40,884 nucleotides of DNA from Pseudomonas sp. ZH-FAD (lineage in GTDB: Bacteria > Pseudomonadota > Gammaproteobacteria > Pseudomonadales > Pseudomonadaceae), in contig NZ_PGLR01000051.1 of the NCBI RefSeq assembly GCF_002803095.1, positions 1-40,884 on the forward strand, given 5' to 3'. Below, one piece after another: positions 25,362 to 34,793 of this stretch. The notes under the pieces are model-generated. The model was given only the letters and a program-made list of their open reading frames with translations. It did no database searches and was not told where the DNA came from. Position numbers and translations under genes: made by a program. The stretch's first letter is position 1; every line of letters starts with the position of its first letter.

Positions 25362-26000
25362 ATGAGTGCGCAGAGTCTTAGCGACAACTATCAGGGCGTA
25401 TGGGGGCAGCGTATCGGCTTTGGTACGCGGCCGGCCCTGCTGATGATCGACTTCATGCAGGGCTACACCACGCCTGGCGCGCCGCTGTATGCGCCGGGTG
25501 TGGTCAGCGCCGTGGAGCAGTCGGTGGCCTTGCTAGAGGCGGCGCGCCGGCTGGGCATCACGCTGGTGCACAGCAATATCCGCTACCAGGTCGCCGATTG
25601 TGCCGACGGCGGCATGTGGGTGCGCAAGGCGCCAGTCATGAAGGACATGGTCGACGGCAACCCGCTGGCCGAGTTCTGCGCACCGGTCGCGCCGCTGCCG
25701 GGGGAGCAGGTGGTGACCAAGCAGTACGCCAGCGTGTTCTTCGGCACGAGCCTGGCTGCACAGTTGCATACCCAGGGCATCGACACCCTGATTCTGGCGG
25801 GCTGCTCGACCAGCGGCTGCATTCGCGCCAGTGCGGTGGACGGGGTGCAGCATGGTTTTCGCACCATCGTCGTGCGCGAGTGCGTTGGTGACCGCCACCA
25901 GGCGCCGCACGAGGCCAATCTGTTCGACATCGACAGCAAGTACGGCGATGTCGTGGGCCTGCAGGAAACCCTCAGCTATCTGCAGCGGGTCGCCCGCTGA
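25362..26000 (+). CDS. nicF: Maleamate amidohydrolase NicF
   Basis: This 212-residue isochorismatase-like (cysteine hydrolase) enzyme cleaves maleamate to maleate and ammonia. The triad typical of the family is Asp30 (LLMIDFMQGY), Lys120 (VVTKQYASVF) and Cys153 (GCSTSGCIRASAVDG). An ideal AGGAGG ribosome site precedes the ATG. It releases the ring nitrogen, so it links the pathway to nitrogen supply. Confidence 0.93.
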   Translation: MSAQSLSDNYQGVWGQRIGFGTRPALLMIDFMQGYTTPGAPLYAPGVVSAVEQSVALLEAARRLGITLVHSNIRYQVADCADGGMWVRKAPVMKDMVDGNPLAEFCAPVAPLPGEQVVTKQYASVFFGTSLAAQLHTQGIDTLILAGCSTSGCIRASAVDGVQHGFRTIVVRECVGDRHQAPHEANLFDIDSKYGDVVGLQETLSYLQRVAR

Positions 26001-26055
26001 TTCACCCATAAGGAGCTGGCGGTACGCTGCCTGATCCATTGATCGCTCCACAGAG

Positions 26056-26089
26056 GGCGATCGCCATGCATGCATGGCACTGACGCTGC
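26056..26089 (+). promoter_or_regulatory. Palindromes and sigma-54-like site upstream of nicT
   Basis: GGCGATCGCC (26056-26065) and the perfect 16-base palindrome GCCATGCATGCATGGC (26063-26078) overlap, and TGGCACTGACGCTGC (26075-26089) has TGGCAC and TGC at sigma-54 spacing, about 86 bases before the nicT start. The 174-base nicF-nicT gap holds no gene. A nitrogen-responsive internal promoter is possible but unproven. Confidence 0.3.
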
Positions 26090-26174
26090 CTTGGGAAGTC
26101 GCCGTTGCGACGCTCAACGCGTCGATGACTGCTGGCTTCAACAAAAATCACAAGTCACCGCCAGGAGACACGCA

Positions 26175-27491
26175 ATGCCTTACGTACCCGCTACCAGCAC
26201 CGCCATGGGCAGTGCTGCCGACAGCTCGAATGAGCTGTACCGCAAAGTGACCTGGAAGCTCATTCCGTTCCTGTGCTTCTGCTACCTCGCCGCTTATCTG
26301 GACCGTATCAACGTCGGCTTCGCCAAGCTGCAGATGCTCAGCGATCTGCAATTCAGCGAGGCCGCCTACGGCCTCGGGGCGGGGCTGTTCTTCGTCGGCT
26401 ATATCCTCTTCGAAGTGCCCAGCAACCTGGTGCTGGAAAAGGTCGGTGCCAAGGTCTGGATCGCCCGCATCATGATCACCTGGGGCCTGCTGTCGGCCTG
26501 CACCATGTTCGTCACCACCACCACCCAGTTCTACATCATCCGCTTCCTGCTCGGCGCCGCCGAAGCCGGCTTCCTGCCAGGTGTGCTGTACTACCTGACC
26601 ACTTGGTACCCGACCTACCGACGGGGGCGCATCATCGCGCTGTTCATGATCGGTCTGCCGCTGTCCAGCGTGATCGGTGGGCCCATTTCCGGTTGGATCA
26701 TGAACCACTTTGACCAGGTCAGTGGACTGCGTGGCTGGCAGTGGCTGTTCCTGCTGGAAGCGATCCCCAGTGTGCTGCTGGGTATCCTCACTTTCTGGGC
26801 GCTGCCCAACCACTTCAACCAGGCGAAGTGGCTCAGTGCCGAAGAGAAGGCACAACTGACCAGTGACCTGGCGGCCGACGATGCGGAAGGCAAGGACAGC
26901 AAGCACAGCTTTCGTGACGGCTTCTTCAACATCAAAGTATGGATGCTCGGCGGCATCGACTTCTCCATCCTGCTCAGCGCCTACGCCATGGGCTTCTGGA
27001 TGCCGACCTTCATCCGCAACACCGGGGTTGCCGACACCTTCCATATCGGCCTGCTGACGGCCATCCCCAGCCTTGCGGCCCTGGCCGGCATGTTGCTGAT
27101 CGGGGCCAGCTCGGACCGTCATCGCGAGCGGCGCTGGCACATCATCGTGCCGTTCATCATTGGTGCAGTCGCCATGGCCAGCAGCACGCAGTTCAGCCAC
27201 AACCTGGTGATGACCGTGACGCTGTTCGCCATCGCCTCGGCAGCCATCATTGGCGCCGTGCCGGTGTTTTTCAGCCTGCCGGCGACCTTTCTCAAAGGCA
27301 CGGCAGCGGCTACCGGCTTTGCGCTGGCCTGTTCGCTCGCCAATATCGCCGGGCTGGTAAGCAACTCGCTGATGGGCCTGGTCACTGATCTGACCGGCAC
27401 CAGCCATGCGGCACTGTGGTTCTTTGCCGGTTGCCTGATCCTCAGTTGCCTGTTGGTGATCGCCTTGCCAGCCAAGCTGGTCAACCGCTAG
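26175..27491 (+). CDS. nicT: Major facilitator transporter NicT, nicotinate uptake
   Basis: This 438-residue inner-membrane transporter of the anion:cation symporter branch of the major facilitator superfamily has about twelve hydrophobic segments. The AYLDRINVGFAK motif after helix 1 and LGAAEAGFLPGVLYYLTTWY in the fourth/fifth helix region are signatures of this branch. By comparison with P. putida it imports nicotinate or a pathway intermediate. It follows nicF after 174 bases and has a good ribosome site (CAGGAGAC). Confidence 0.88.
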   Translation: MPYVPATSTAMGSAADSSNELYRKVTWKLIPFLCFCYLAAYLDRINVGFAKLQMLSDLQFSEAAYGLGAGLFFVGYILFEVPSNLVLEKVGAKVWIARIMITWGLLSACTMFVTTTTQFYIIRFLLGAAEAGFLPGVLYYLTTWYPTYRRGRIIALFMIGLPLSSVIGGPISGWIMNHFDQVSGLRGWQWLFLLEAIPSVLLGILTFWALPNHFNQAKWLSAEEKAQLTSDLAADDAEGKDSKHSFRDGFFNIKVWMLGGIDFSILLSAYAMGFWMPTFIRNTGVADTFHIGLLTAIPSLAALAGMLLIGASSDRHRERRWHIIVPFIIGAVAMASSTQFSHNLVMTVTLFAIASAAIIGAVPVFFSLPATFLKGTAAATGFALACSLANIAGLVSNSLMGLVTDLTGTSHAALWFFAGCLILSCLLVIALPAKLVNR

Positions 27492-27620
27492 CCAGAACAG
27501 CCTCCTGGCCCTGCCGGGGCGTGGCACCTCACGCTCCGGTCCTTTTACAAACCACATCCTTTCGTTTGCCACTGTCACTGGTGGCGGGGCGCATTCGTGC
27601 CCGTGTTTTGGGGAGTTGAC

Positions 27621-28886
27621 ATGATTTATCTACGTCGTGTTTTCGGCAGTTGTCTGGCTGCCGGTCTGAGCGTTTCTGCCCAGGCTGAAGAGGGCGGTTT
27701 CATCGAGGGTTCTCATGCCGACCTGCAATTGCGTAATTATTTCTTCAGCCGCGACTATTCCGGCATCGTGGGTAGCAACCCGCAGTCACGTACCCAGGAG
27801 TGGGCTCAAGGCTTCATCTTCGATCTGCGCTCCGGCTACACCCAGGGCGCGTTGGGCTTTGGTGTCGATGTGCTGGGCCTGTATGGCATCAGGCTCGACA
27901 GCGGACGTGGCCATACCAACAGCGGCCTGCTGCCGGTGCACGAGGGGCGTGCGGCTGACGAATACGGCCGGATGGGCGCGGCACTCAAGGTGAAGCTGTC
28001 GAAGACCGAGCTGAAAGTCGGCGAGTTGCGTCCGCATCTGCCGGTGCTGGTGCACAGTGACCTGCGCCTGTTGCCGCCGACCTACCAGGGGGCCTCGCTG
28101 GTTTCCAACGAAATTCAGGGGCTGACCCTGCAGGCCGGGCAGATGCGTTCCACCAGCCTGCGCGACTCCACCGACCGCCAGGAGATGTACGGGCTGATCA
28201 ATGACCCGATCAACCCGGCGCGCATCGCCCGCTTCACCAGCGACCGCTTCAATTACCTGGGCGCCGATTACGCCTTCAATGACAAGCGCACCAGCGTCGG
28301 CATCTGGCAGGCCCAATTGGAGGACATCTATGCGCAGCGTTTCTACAGCCTCAAGCATGCCGAACCATTGGGTGACTGGACCCTGGGCCTCAATGCCGGT
28401 TATTTCGATACCCGTGACGAAGGGCGCAGCATCGCTGGCAAGCTGGATAACCAGTCGACCTATGCCTTGCTGTCGGCCAAGCGGGGTGGGCATACCTTCT
28501 ATCTCGGCCACCAGCGTATCGACGGTGACGACGGCTTCATCCAGTTGGGGGCCAACACCAATCCCATGGGAAATACCTTACCCACCTATGAGTTCTCCGC
28601 TCCCGGCGAGCGCTCCTGGCAGGTGCGCCACGACTACGACTTTGCGGCGCTCGGCATCCCCGGCCTGACCAGCACCCTGCGTTACGTGAAGGGCGACAGT
28701 GTGGATACCGGGCGGGGCTTTGAAGGCAAGGACTGGGAGCGCGACCTGGATCTGGCCTATGTCATACAAAGTGGTGTGCTCAAGGGCGTCGGGGTGCGTT
28801 GGCGTAACGTGACGGCCCGCTCCAACTACCGAACCGATATCGATGAGAACCGCTTGATTGTCAGCTACACGCTGAGTCTCTTCTAA
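27621..28886 (+). CDS. nicP: OprD family outer membrane porin NicP
   Basis: This 421-residue porin has a signal peptide (cleavage after VSAQA near residue 22), OprD-type features (GFIEGSHADLQLRNYFFSRD near the start, repeated beta strands) and a C-terminal strand ending in Phe (IVSYTLSLF), as required for outer membrane insertion. It probably admits nicotinate across the outer membrane. It is the last gene of the plus-strand nic operon. Confidence 0.88.
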   Translation: MIYLRRVFGSCLAAGLSVSAQAEEGGFIEGSHADLQLRNYFFSRDYSGIVGSNPQSRTQEWAQGFIFDLRSGYTQGALGFGVDVLGLYGIRLDSGRGHTNSGLLPVHEGRAADEYGRMGAALKVKLSKTELKVGELRPHLPVLVHSDLRLLPPTYQGASLVSNEIQGLTLQAGQMRSTSLRDSTDRQEMYGLINDPINPARIARFTSDRFNYLGADYAFNDKRTSVGIWQAQLEDIYAQRFYSLKHAEPLGDWTLGLNAGYFDTRDEGRSIAGKLDNQSTYALLSAKRGGHTFYLGHQRIDGDDGFIQLGANTNPMGNTLPTYEFSAPGERSWQVRHDYDFAALGIPGLTSTLRYVKGDSVDTGRGFEGKDWERDLDLAYVIQSGVLKGVGVRWRNVTARSNYRTDIDENRLIVSYTLSLF

Positions 28887-28893
28887 CTGGGGA

Positions 28894-28919
28894 TCTCCGC
28901 CGGGTCACGCCGGCGGAGA
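28894..28919 (+). terminator. Hairpin after nicP, probable operon terminator
   Basis: A perfect 10-base stem TCTCCGCCGG / CCGGCGGAGA with loop GTCACG begins eight bases after the nicP stop codon. There is no T tract, but position and stability fit a terminator of the nicCDEFTP transcript. Confidence 0.6.
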
Positions 28920-28949
28920 CACCGATTCAGGAGGCAAATCATGCGTGAC

Positions 28950-29135
28950 ATGCAGAAGCTGCTGGCGCGTTATCTGCAGGCCCAACGCAATCACCTTGCT
29001 CACACCTGGGAGTAGCTCGGCCAACGGGCCGGCTACTGCAAGCGCCTTAACGAGCAAAACGGCAAGCCGCTGGCCATGTATCACCTGAGCGGCGAGCCGG
29101 GTTCGGCGCAGTTGTACGCGCCGCAGCCGTATTGA
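28950..29135 (+). pseudogene. Decayed duplicate of the flgN 3' end (right flank of the nic cluster)
   Basis: This 186-base stretch matches the last 201 bases of flgN (15440-15640) in the same orientation, with scattered substitutions, a 15-base in-frame deletion after base 29089 or so, and an in-frame TAG at 29013-29015 replacing a Gln codon. It still ends with the flgN stop codon. Upstream an AGGAGG and ATG at 28941 could direct a peptide of 24 residues, but this looks accidental. Sequence outside the two copies does not match, so 28949/28950 is a sharp junction. Confidence 0.9.
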
Positions 29136-29159
29136 GTGCCTTCGCCTGCGCTGGTTGTC

Positions 29160-29295
29160 GTTGGTGGGCTGAAGCCCACCCTACGGGCCTGAGTAGGCCG
29201 CCCGCTTCCAATGAGTTAGGCCTTGTAGGGTGGGCTTTAGCCCACGCGGATCATCGTTGGTGGGCTGAAGCGGATCGCCGTCCGCCCCATCCTAC
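29160..29295. repeat. Cluster of inverted GTGGGCT repeats
   Basis: Three related units lie between the flgN remnant and ubiC: GTTGGTGGGCTGAAGCCCAC (29160-29179, followed by CCTAC), the inverted GTAGGGTGGGCTTTAGCCCA (29225-29244), and a third unit at 29255-29295 with arms GGTGGGC...GCGGATCGCCGTCCGC. Each unit is palindromic. This type is dispersed in some Pseudomonas genomes. I see no gene in 29136-29380. Confidence 0.6.
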
Positions 29296-29380
29296 GCCCC
29301 TGCAGCTCATGTCCCGCTCTCAAAGTGCCTGCCACGCCGTGCTAGACTCGCGCGCTTTCGATCCGTGGTGATTTCTCTCC

Positions 29381-29932
29381 GTGCCTCACGCCGCTCTCGC
29401 CCATCCGCCACGCTGGCTGACCAATGCCCAGCTGCATCCGCAGCCTTGTGCCGGTGTGCGCGACTGGCTGTTCAACGAGGATTCGCTGACCCGGCGCTTG
29501 ACTGCGCTGTCCGCTGACGGCTTTTCGGTAACGCCGCTGCAGGAAGGCTGGCAGCGTCTGCGCGCGGACGAGTGTGCGTTGCTCGGCGTGGCCGATGGCA
29601 GCCAGGGCTGGGTGCGTGAGGTGTACCTGCGTGGTCATGAGCAGCCCTGGGTGTTCGCTCGTAGCGTTGCCGCGCGCAGCGTGCTGGAGGGTTCCGGGCT
29701 GAATCTGGCGGAGCTGGGCAGTCGCTCGCTGGGTGAGCTGCTGTTCAGTGACCGGGCCTTCGATCGCGGCGAGTTGCAGGCCTGCCGGTATCCGGCGGCC
29801 TGGCTGCCAGCAGAGGTTCGCGAAGAGCGCCTATGGGCGCGGCGCTCGTGCTTCAGCCGTGGTGCGCTTGGTGTATTGGTGGCTGAGGTGTTTCTGCCGG
29901 CCTTTTGGCAGGTGGCGGGTATCGAGGCGTAG
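29381..29932 (+). CDS. ubiC: Chorismate pyruvate-lyase UbiC
   Basis: This 183-residue cytoplasmic enzyme converts chorismate to 4-hydroxybenzoate and pyruvate, the first committed step of ubiquinone synthesis. Family landmarks are PRWL near residue 10, REVYLRG near 78, the ARS(V)...LGELLFSD segment and the C-terminal ARRSCFSRG...VAEVFLP. It starts with GTG. ubiA follows after 224 bases, the standard Pseudomonas order before phoBR. Confidence 0.92.
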   Translation: MPHAALAHPPRWLTNAQLHPQPCAGVRDWLFNEDSLTRRLTALSADGFSVTPLQEGWQRLRADECALLGVADGSQGWVREVYLRGHEQPWVFARSVAARSVLEGSGLNLAELGSRSLGELLFSDRAFDRGELQACRYPAAWLPAEVREERLWARRSCFSRGALGVLVAEVFLPAFWQVAGIEA

Positions 29933-30123
29933 GGTTCGCACTAGCATTGCCTACTCAGGCTATGCCTGTTGTCTGCCAGGCCCATGGCGTACTGCTTCGC
30001 GACGACTGCATGGATGCAGGAGGTAGAGCGACGCAGGAAGCCAAAGCCGAGTACGTCCTACGCGTTGAACCGCTTGTGGCGGTGAGCATCGACGCTAAAG
30101 CGCCTCCCGCACACGCTTCCTCG

Positions 30124-30129
30124 TATAAT
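30124..30129 (+). promoter_or_regulatory. Possible -10 box of ubiA
   Basis: A perfect TATAAT lies 28 bases before the ubiA start codon. No convincing -35 box is seen 17 bases upstream. The rest of the ubiC-ubiA gap (29933-30156) has no gene. Confidence 0.3.
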
Positions 30130-30156
30130 CCGCGCAACCTGCACGGAGACGCTTTG

Positions 30157-31047
30157 ATGTACACCCGCCTGTTGCAATCGACCACCCGCCTGCACCCGCG
30201 CGCCTGGGACTTCATTCAGCTGATGCGCCTGGACAAGCCCATCGGCATCTATCTGCTGTTGTGGCCGACCTTGTGGGCGCTGTGGGTGGCAGCCGAAGGC
30301 GTGCCGAGCGCGAAGAACCTGTTCATCTTCGTCGCTGGCGTGATCCTGATGCGTGCCGCTGGCTGCGTGATCAACGACTACGCCGACCGCAACTTCGACG
30401 GCCACGTCAGCCGCACCAGGGCGCGTCCGCTGGCCAGCGGCAAGATCAAGCCGCGCGAGGCGCTGGTGCTGTTCGCCGTGCTGGTGACGATAAGTTTCGT
30501 GCTGGTGCTGTTTACCAATGCCACCACCATCTGGCTGTCTTTCGGCGGCCTGGCCCTGGCTGCCTGCTACCCCTTCATGAAGCGCTACACCTTCTACCCG
30601 CAGGTGGTGCTCGGCGCGGCCTTCTCCTGGGGCATGCCGATGGCCTTCACCGCCGAGACCGGCAACCTGCCGCCGGAAGCCTGGCTGCTGTACATCGCCA
30701 ACCTGCTGTGGACCGTGGCCTACGACACCTACTACGCCATGGCTGATCGTGAGGACGATCTGAAGATAGGGGTCAGGTCCACCGCCATTCTGTTCGGCGA
30801 CGCCGACCGGCTGATCATCGCCATCCTGCAGGGGCTGGCGCTGCTCTGCCTGCTGCTGGCTGGCGCACGTTTCGAGCTGGGCCTGTACTTCCACCTCGGT
30901 CTGCTGGTGGCCGCTGCATGCTTCGCCTGGGAGTTCCACGTGACCCGCCGTCGCGAGCCATTGGTGTGCTTCAACGCCTTTCTGCACAACCACTGGGCGG
31001 GGCTGGCGATCTTCGTCGGGATCGTGCTGGACTACGCCTTAGGTTAA
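30157..31047 (+). CDS. ubiA: 4-hydroxybenzoate octaprenyltransferase UbiA
   Basis: This 296-residue integral membrane enzyme attaches the polyprenyl tail to 4-hydroxybenzoate in ubiquinone synthesis. The two Asp-rich substrate motifs are present: NDYADRNFDGHVSRT near residue 71 and DTYYAMADREDDLKIG near 190. About eight or nine membrane helices are visible. The ATG at 30157 with GGAG upstream begins the conserved part; the longer open frame to 29905 adds non-homologous sequence and is rejected. Confidence 0.95.
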   Translation: MYTRLLQSTTRLHPRAWDFIQLMRLDKPIGIYLLLWPTLWALWVAAEGVPSAKNLFIFVAGVILMRAAGCVINDYADRNFDGHVSRTRARPLASGKIKPREALVLFAVLVTISFVLVLFTNATTIWLSFGGLALAACYPFMKRYTFYPQVVLGAAFSWGMPMAFTAETGNLPPEAWLLYIANLLWTVAYDTYYAMADREDDLKIGVRSTAILFGDADRLIIAILQGLALLCLLLAGARFELGLYFHLGLLVAAACFAWEFHVTRRREPLVCFNAFLHNHWAGLAIFVGIVLDYALG

Positions 31048-31061
31048 GTACTGCCGCGCAC

Positions 31062-31079
31062 CTGTCATATCGCTGCAAT
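31062..31079 (+). promoter_or_regulatory. Pho box upstream of phoB
   Basis: CTGTCATATCGCTGCAAT matches the PhoB site (two CTGTNAT half-sites separated by four bases) at 13 of 14 defined bases. It lies 51-68 bases before the phoB start and immediately after ubiA, pointing to autoregulation of phoB. Confidence 0.85.
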
Positions 31080-31129
31080 AATTCCGTTATCTAATGCGCG
31101 CAGACAGTTGAACGAACCGAGGCAGGACC

Positions 31130-31818
<689 letters not shown>

Positions 31819-31819
<1 letters not shown>

Positions 31820-32047
31820 GAAGCTGTTTACGATCTGCTGTGCGTCGACCCTGCTGCGTTGAAAGCAGGTTCGGCGGGCCGCTAGCGGCCAACACATTTT
31901 AGTGCGGCCCCGTAGGGGCGAACGTAGTGAGTAATGCTCATGTACAAAAGTACAGTCGCCCGCGACTCCGACCGTTCCTCACCTGCTTTCGTGGGGCCGC
32001 CATCGGTGTTGCATGGCTCTAGCTCGCGAGATCGTAAAGCAGCTTCT
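31819..32047. mobile_element. MITE-like element between phoB and phoR
   Basis: This 229-base segment is bounded by AGAAGCTGTTTACGATCT (31819-31836) and its inverted counterpart AGATCGTAAAGCAGCTTCT (32029-32047), identical except for one extra base. Subterminal GAAAGCAGGT (31861-31870) and ACCTGCTTTC (31981-31990) also form a perfect inverted pair, and the inside holds palindromes such as GGCCGCTAGCGGCC and TGTACAAAAGTACA. It encodes nothing recognisable. The structure is that of a non-autonomous, transposase-mobilised repeat; no clear target duplication was found. Confidence 0.7.
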
Positions 32048-32070
32048 GCGGGTTCGCTCTTCTCACAAGG

Positions 32071-33390
32071 ATGCGCTCCATCGTGAATCAAGACTGGCGT
32101 GGCGCCGTGGTGCGCCGCCTGTTGCTGCTGGTTGGCGCCTGCCTGCTGCTCGGTTTCATCACCGGTGAATATGCCTGGGTGCTGGCCTGCGGTCTGGCCA
32201 TTCATCTGGGCTGGACCCTCAGCCAGCTGCTGCGCCTGCACAAATGGCTGCGTGAGCATAAACCCGACGAGCCACCGCCGGATGGTTACGGCCTGTGGGG
32301 CGAGGTGTTCGACAGCATCTACCACCTGCAACGCCGCAACCAGAAGGCGCGTGGCCGCCTGCAGGCGGTGATCGACCGCGTGCAGGAGTCCACTGCCGCC
32401 CTCAAGGATGCCGTGGTGATGCTCGACAGCCAGGGCAACCTGGAATGGTGGAACCGCGCAGCCGAGACGCTGCTGGGCCTGAAAACCCCGCAAGACAGCG
32501 GTCAACAGTTGGCCAACCTGGTGCGCGACCCGCGTTTCAAGGACTACTTCGAGCGTGGCAACTATGCCGATGCGCTGGAGATTCCTTCGCCGATCAATGA
32601 TCGCCGCCGCTTGCAGTTCCATATCACCCGCTACGGCAATCGCGAGCACCTGTTGCTGGTGCGTGACGTTACCCGTCTGTATCAGCTGGAACAGATGCGC
32701 AAGGATTTCGTCGCCAACGTGTCCCATGAGCTGCGTACGCCGTTGACGGTGATCGCCGGTTATCTGGAGACGCTTCTGGACAACGTCGAGGCGGTCAATC
32801 CGCGCTGGCTGCGCGCATTGCAGCAGATGCAGCAACAGGGGGCGCGCATGCAGACCCTGCTCAACGATCTGCTCCTGTTAGCCAAGCTGGAAGCCACCGA
32901 TTACCCGTCGGACAACCAGCCGGTGGCAGTCGATCTGATGCTGCTGTCGATCAAGAACGATGCCCAGGCATTGTCTGGTGAGCAACAGCACCGCATCAGC
33001 CTGGAGGCCGATCCGCATCTGAAGCTCAAGGGCAGTGAGGCGGAGCTGCGCAGCGCCTTTTCCAACCTGGTGTTCAACGCCGTGAAGTACACCCCAGCCG
33101 GAGGCGACATCCGTATTCGCTGGTGGTCTGACGAGAAGGGCGCACACCTGTCGGTCAGCGATACCGGTATGGGCATCGAGGCCAAGCACTTGCCGCGCCT
33201 GACCGAGCGCTTCTACCGGGTCGATTCGAGCCGTGCCAGCAATACCGGTGGCACCGGGCTGGGCCTGGCCATCGTCAAGCATGTGCTGCTGCGTCACCGT
33301 GGCAATCTGGAGATCAGCAGCGTTCCTGGCAAGGGCAGCACTTTCACCTGCCATTTCGCCCCGGCGCAGGTGGTGCAGCGTGCGCGCTGA
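32071..33390 (+). CDS. phoR: Phosphate regulon sensor histidine kinase PhoR
   Basis: This 439-residue membrane kinase phosphorylates PhoB when phosphate is scarce. Two close N-terminal membrane segments (about residues 15-50) lead to the short-linker PhoR N-terminal domain, a PAS domain (about 105-195), the dimerisation domain with the phospho-acceptor His in VSHELRTPLTV (about 219), and the ATPase domain with NAVKYTPAGG, DTGMGI and GGTGLGLAIVKH. The upstream gap to phoB is 251 bases because of the inserted repeat element. An in-frame GTG four codons later is an alternative start. Confidence 0.95.
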   Translation: MRSIVNQDWRGAVVRRLLLLVGACLLLGFITGEYAWVLACGLAIHLGWTLSQLLRLHKWLREHKPDEPPPDGYGLWGEVFDSIYHLQRRNQKARGRLQAVIDRVQESTAALKDAVVMLDSQGNLEWWNRAAETLLGLKTPQDSGQQLANLVRDPRFKDYFERGNYADALEIPSPINDRRRLQFHITRYGNREHLLLVRDVTRLYQLEQMRKDFVANVSHELRTPLTVIAGYLETLLDNVEAVNPRWLRALQQMQQQGARMQTLLNDLLLLAKLEATDYPSDNQPVAVDLMLLSIKNDAQALSGEQQHRISLEADPHLKLKGSEAELRSAFSNLVFNAVKYTPAGGDIRIRWWSDEKGAHLSVSDTGMGIEAKHLPRLTERFYRVDSSRASNTGGTGLGLAIVKHVLLRHRGNLEISSVPGKGSTFTCHFAPAQVVQRAR

Positions 33391-33452
33391 GTGCTTGCAT
33401 TCGACGCGGCGAAGCTCCAACCTCTAGCTATCTTTGGCCAATCCGAACCTTC

Positions 33453-34793
33453 ATGGACCCCTCCACGAGTCTTCCTGCTCCCGATTACTTCGCCGATTTC
33501 GGCCTCATGCTGTTCGCCCTGTTTCTGGTCCTGCTCAACGGATTCTTCGTCGCCGCGGAGTTCGCCATCGTGCGCCTGCGCGCGACCAAGGTCGATGCCC
33601 TGGCCGAGGCCCACGGCTGGCGCGGGCATATTCTGCGCACCGTGCACAACCAGATGGACGCCTACCTCTCGGCTTGTCAGCTGGGCATCACCCTGGCTTC
33701 GCTGGGACTTGGCTGGGTCGGTGAGCCAGCCTTCGCCGAGCTGCTGACGCCGCTGCTGGTGGCGGTTGGCGTGGAGTCACCCAAGCTGATTCACGGTATC
33801 GCCTTCTTCACTGCGTTCTCGATCATTTCCTACCTGCACATCGTCATCGGCGAGCTGGCGCCCAAGTCCTGGGCGATTCGTAAACCGGAACTGCTGTCGC
33901 TGTGGACGGCAGCGCCGCTGTACGCCTTCTACTGGCTGATGTACCCGGCGATCTTCGTGCTCAACGCCAGTGCCAACGCCATCCTGCGCATCGCCGGGCA
34001 AGGCGAGCCGGGGCCGCACCACGAGCATCACTACAGCCGCGACGAGCTCAAGCTGATCCTGCATTCCAGCCGTGCCACCAGCGACAACGACCAGGATCTG
34101 CGGGTGCTGGCGTCGGCGGTCGAGTTGGGTGAGCTGGAGGTGGTGGACTGGGCCAATTCGCGCGAGGACCTGGTCTTTCTCGAGCTCAGGGCCAGCCTCG
34201 ATCAGGTGTTCACCACCTTCCGCCGGCACAAGTACAGCCGCTACCCGATCTTCGACGAGAGCAAGGGCGAGTTCGTCGGCGTGTTGCATATCAAGGATCT
34301 GCTGCTGCACCTGTCGCTGCTGGAGATGCTGCCCTCGGCGCTGAAGCTGGGGGATCTGATGCATCCGCTGGAGCGGGTCAGCCGGCACATGCCGCTGTCG
34401 CAGTTGCTCGAGCAGTTCCGCCAGGGTGGCGCACACTTCGCCCTGGTCGAAGAGGCCGACGGCAAGGTCATTGGTTACCTGACCATGGAAGACGTGCTCG
34501 AAGCCCTGGTCGGTGACATCCAGGACGAACACCGCAAGGCCGAGCGTGGCATTCTCGCCTACCAGCCGGGCAAGCTGCTGGTGCGCGGCGACACGCCGCT
34601 GGCCAAGGTCGAACGCCTGCTCGGTGTCGACCTCGACCATATCGAGGCCGAGACGTTGGCCGGGTTGATCTACGAGACTCTCAAGCGCATGCCTGACGAA
34701 GAGGAGGTGCTGGAAACCGATGGCCTGCGCATCATCGTCAAGAAGATGAAGGGGCCCAAGGTGGTCCTGGCCAAAGTGGTCAAGCTGGATTGA
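33453..34793 (+). CDS. Hemolysin C/CorC-type membrane protein with CNNM and CBS domains
   Basis: This 446-residue protein has an N-terminal CNNM membrane domain with about four helices (residues 15-200, containing GFFVAAEFAIVRLR and IVIGELAPKSWAI), a tandem CBS pair (about 215-345) and a C-terminal CorC/HlyC transporter-associated domain (about 360-440). Family members are linked to Mg2+ or Co2+ efflux and membrane integrity; the name hemolysin is historical. It follows phoR after 62 bases, the usual place in Pseudomonas. Confidence 0.88.
   Translation: MDPSTSLPAPDYFADFGLMLFALFLVLLNGFFVAAEFAIVRLRATKVDALAEAHGWRGHILRTVHNQMDAYLSACQLGITLASLGLGWVGEPAFAELLTPLLVAVGVESPKLIHGIAFFTAFSIISYLHIVIGELAPKSWAIRKPELLSLWTAAPLYAFYWLMYPAIFVLNASANAILRIAGQGEPGPHHEHHYSRDELKLILHSSRATSDNDQDLRVLASAVELGELEVVDWANSREDLVFLELRASLDQVFTTFRRHKYSRYPIFDESKGEFVGVLHIKDLLLHLSLLEMLPSALKLGDLMHPLERVSRHMPLSQLLEQFRQGGAHFALVEEADGKVIGYLTMEDVLEALVGDIQDEHRKAERGILAYQPGKLLVRGDTPLAKVERLLGVDLDHIEAETLAGLIYETLKRMPDEEEVLETDGLRIIVKKMKGPKVVLAKVVKLD

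Noticed and set aside
29160..29295. CRISPR-like array
   Set aside because: Units are few, inverted relative to each other and differ in length; there are no regular spacers and no cas genes.
29905..30156. Longer N-terminus for ubiA
   Set aside because: The added residues do not resemble UbiA, and a ribosome site plus ATG at 30157 fit the family.
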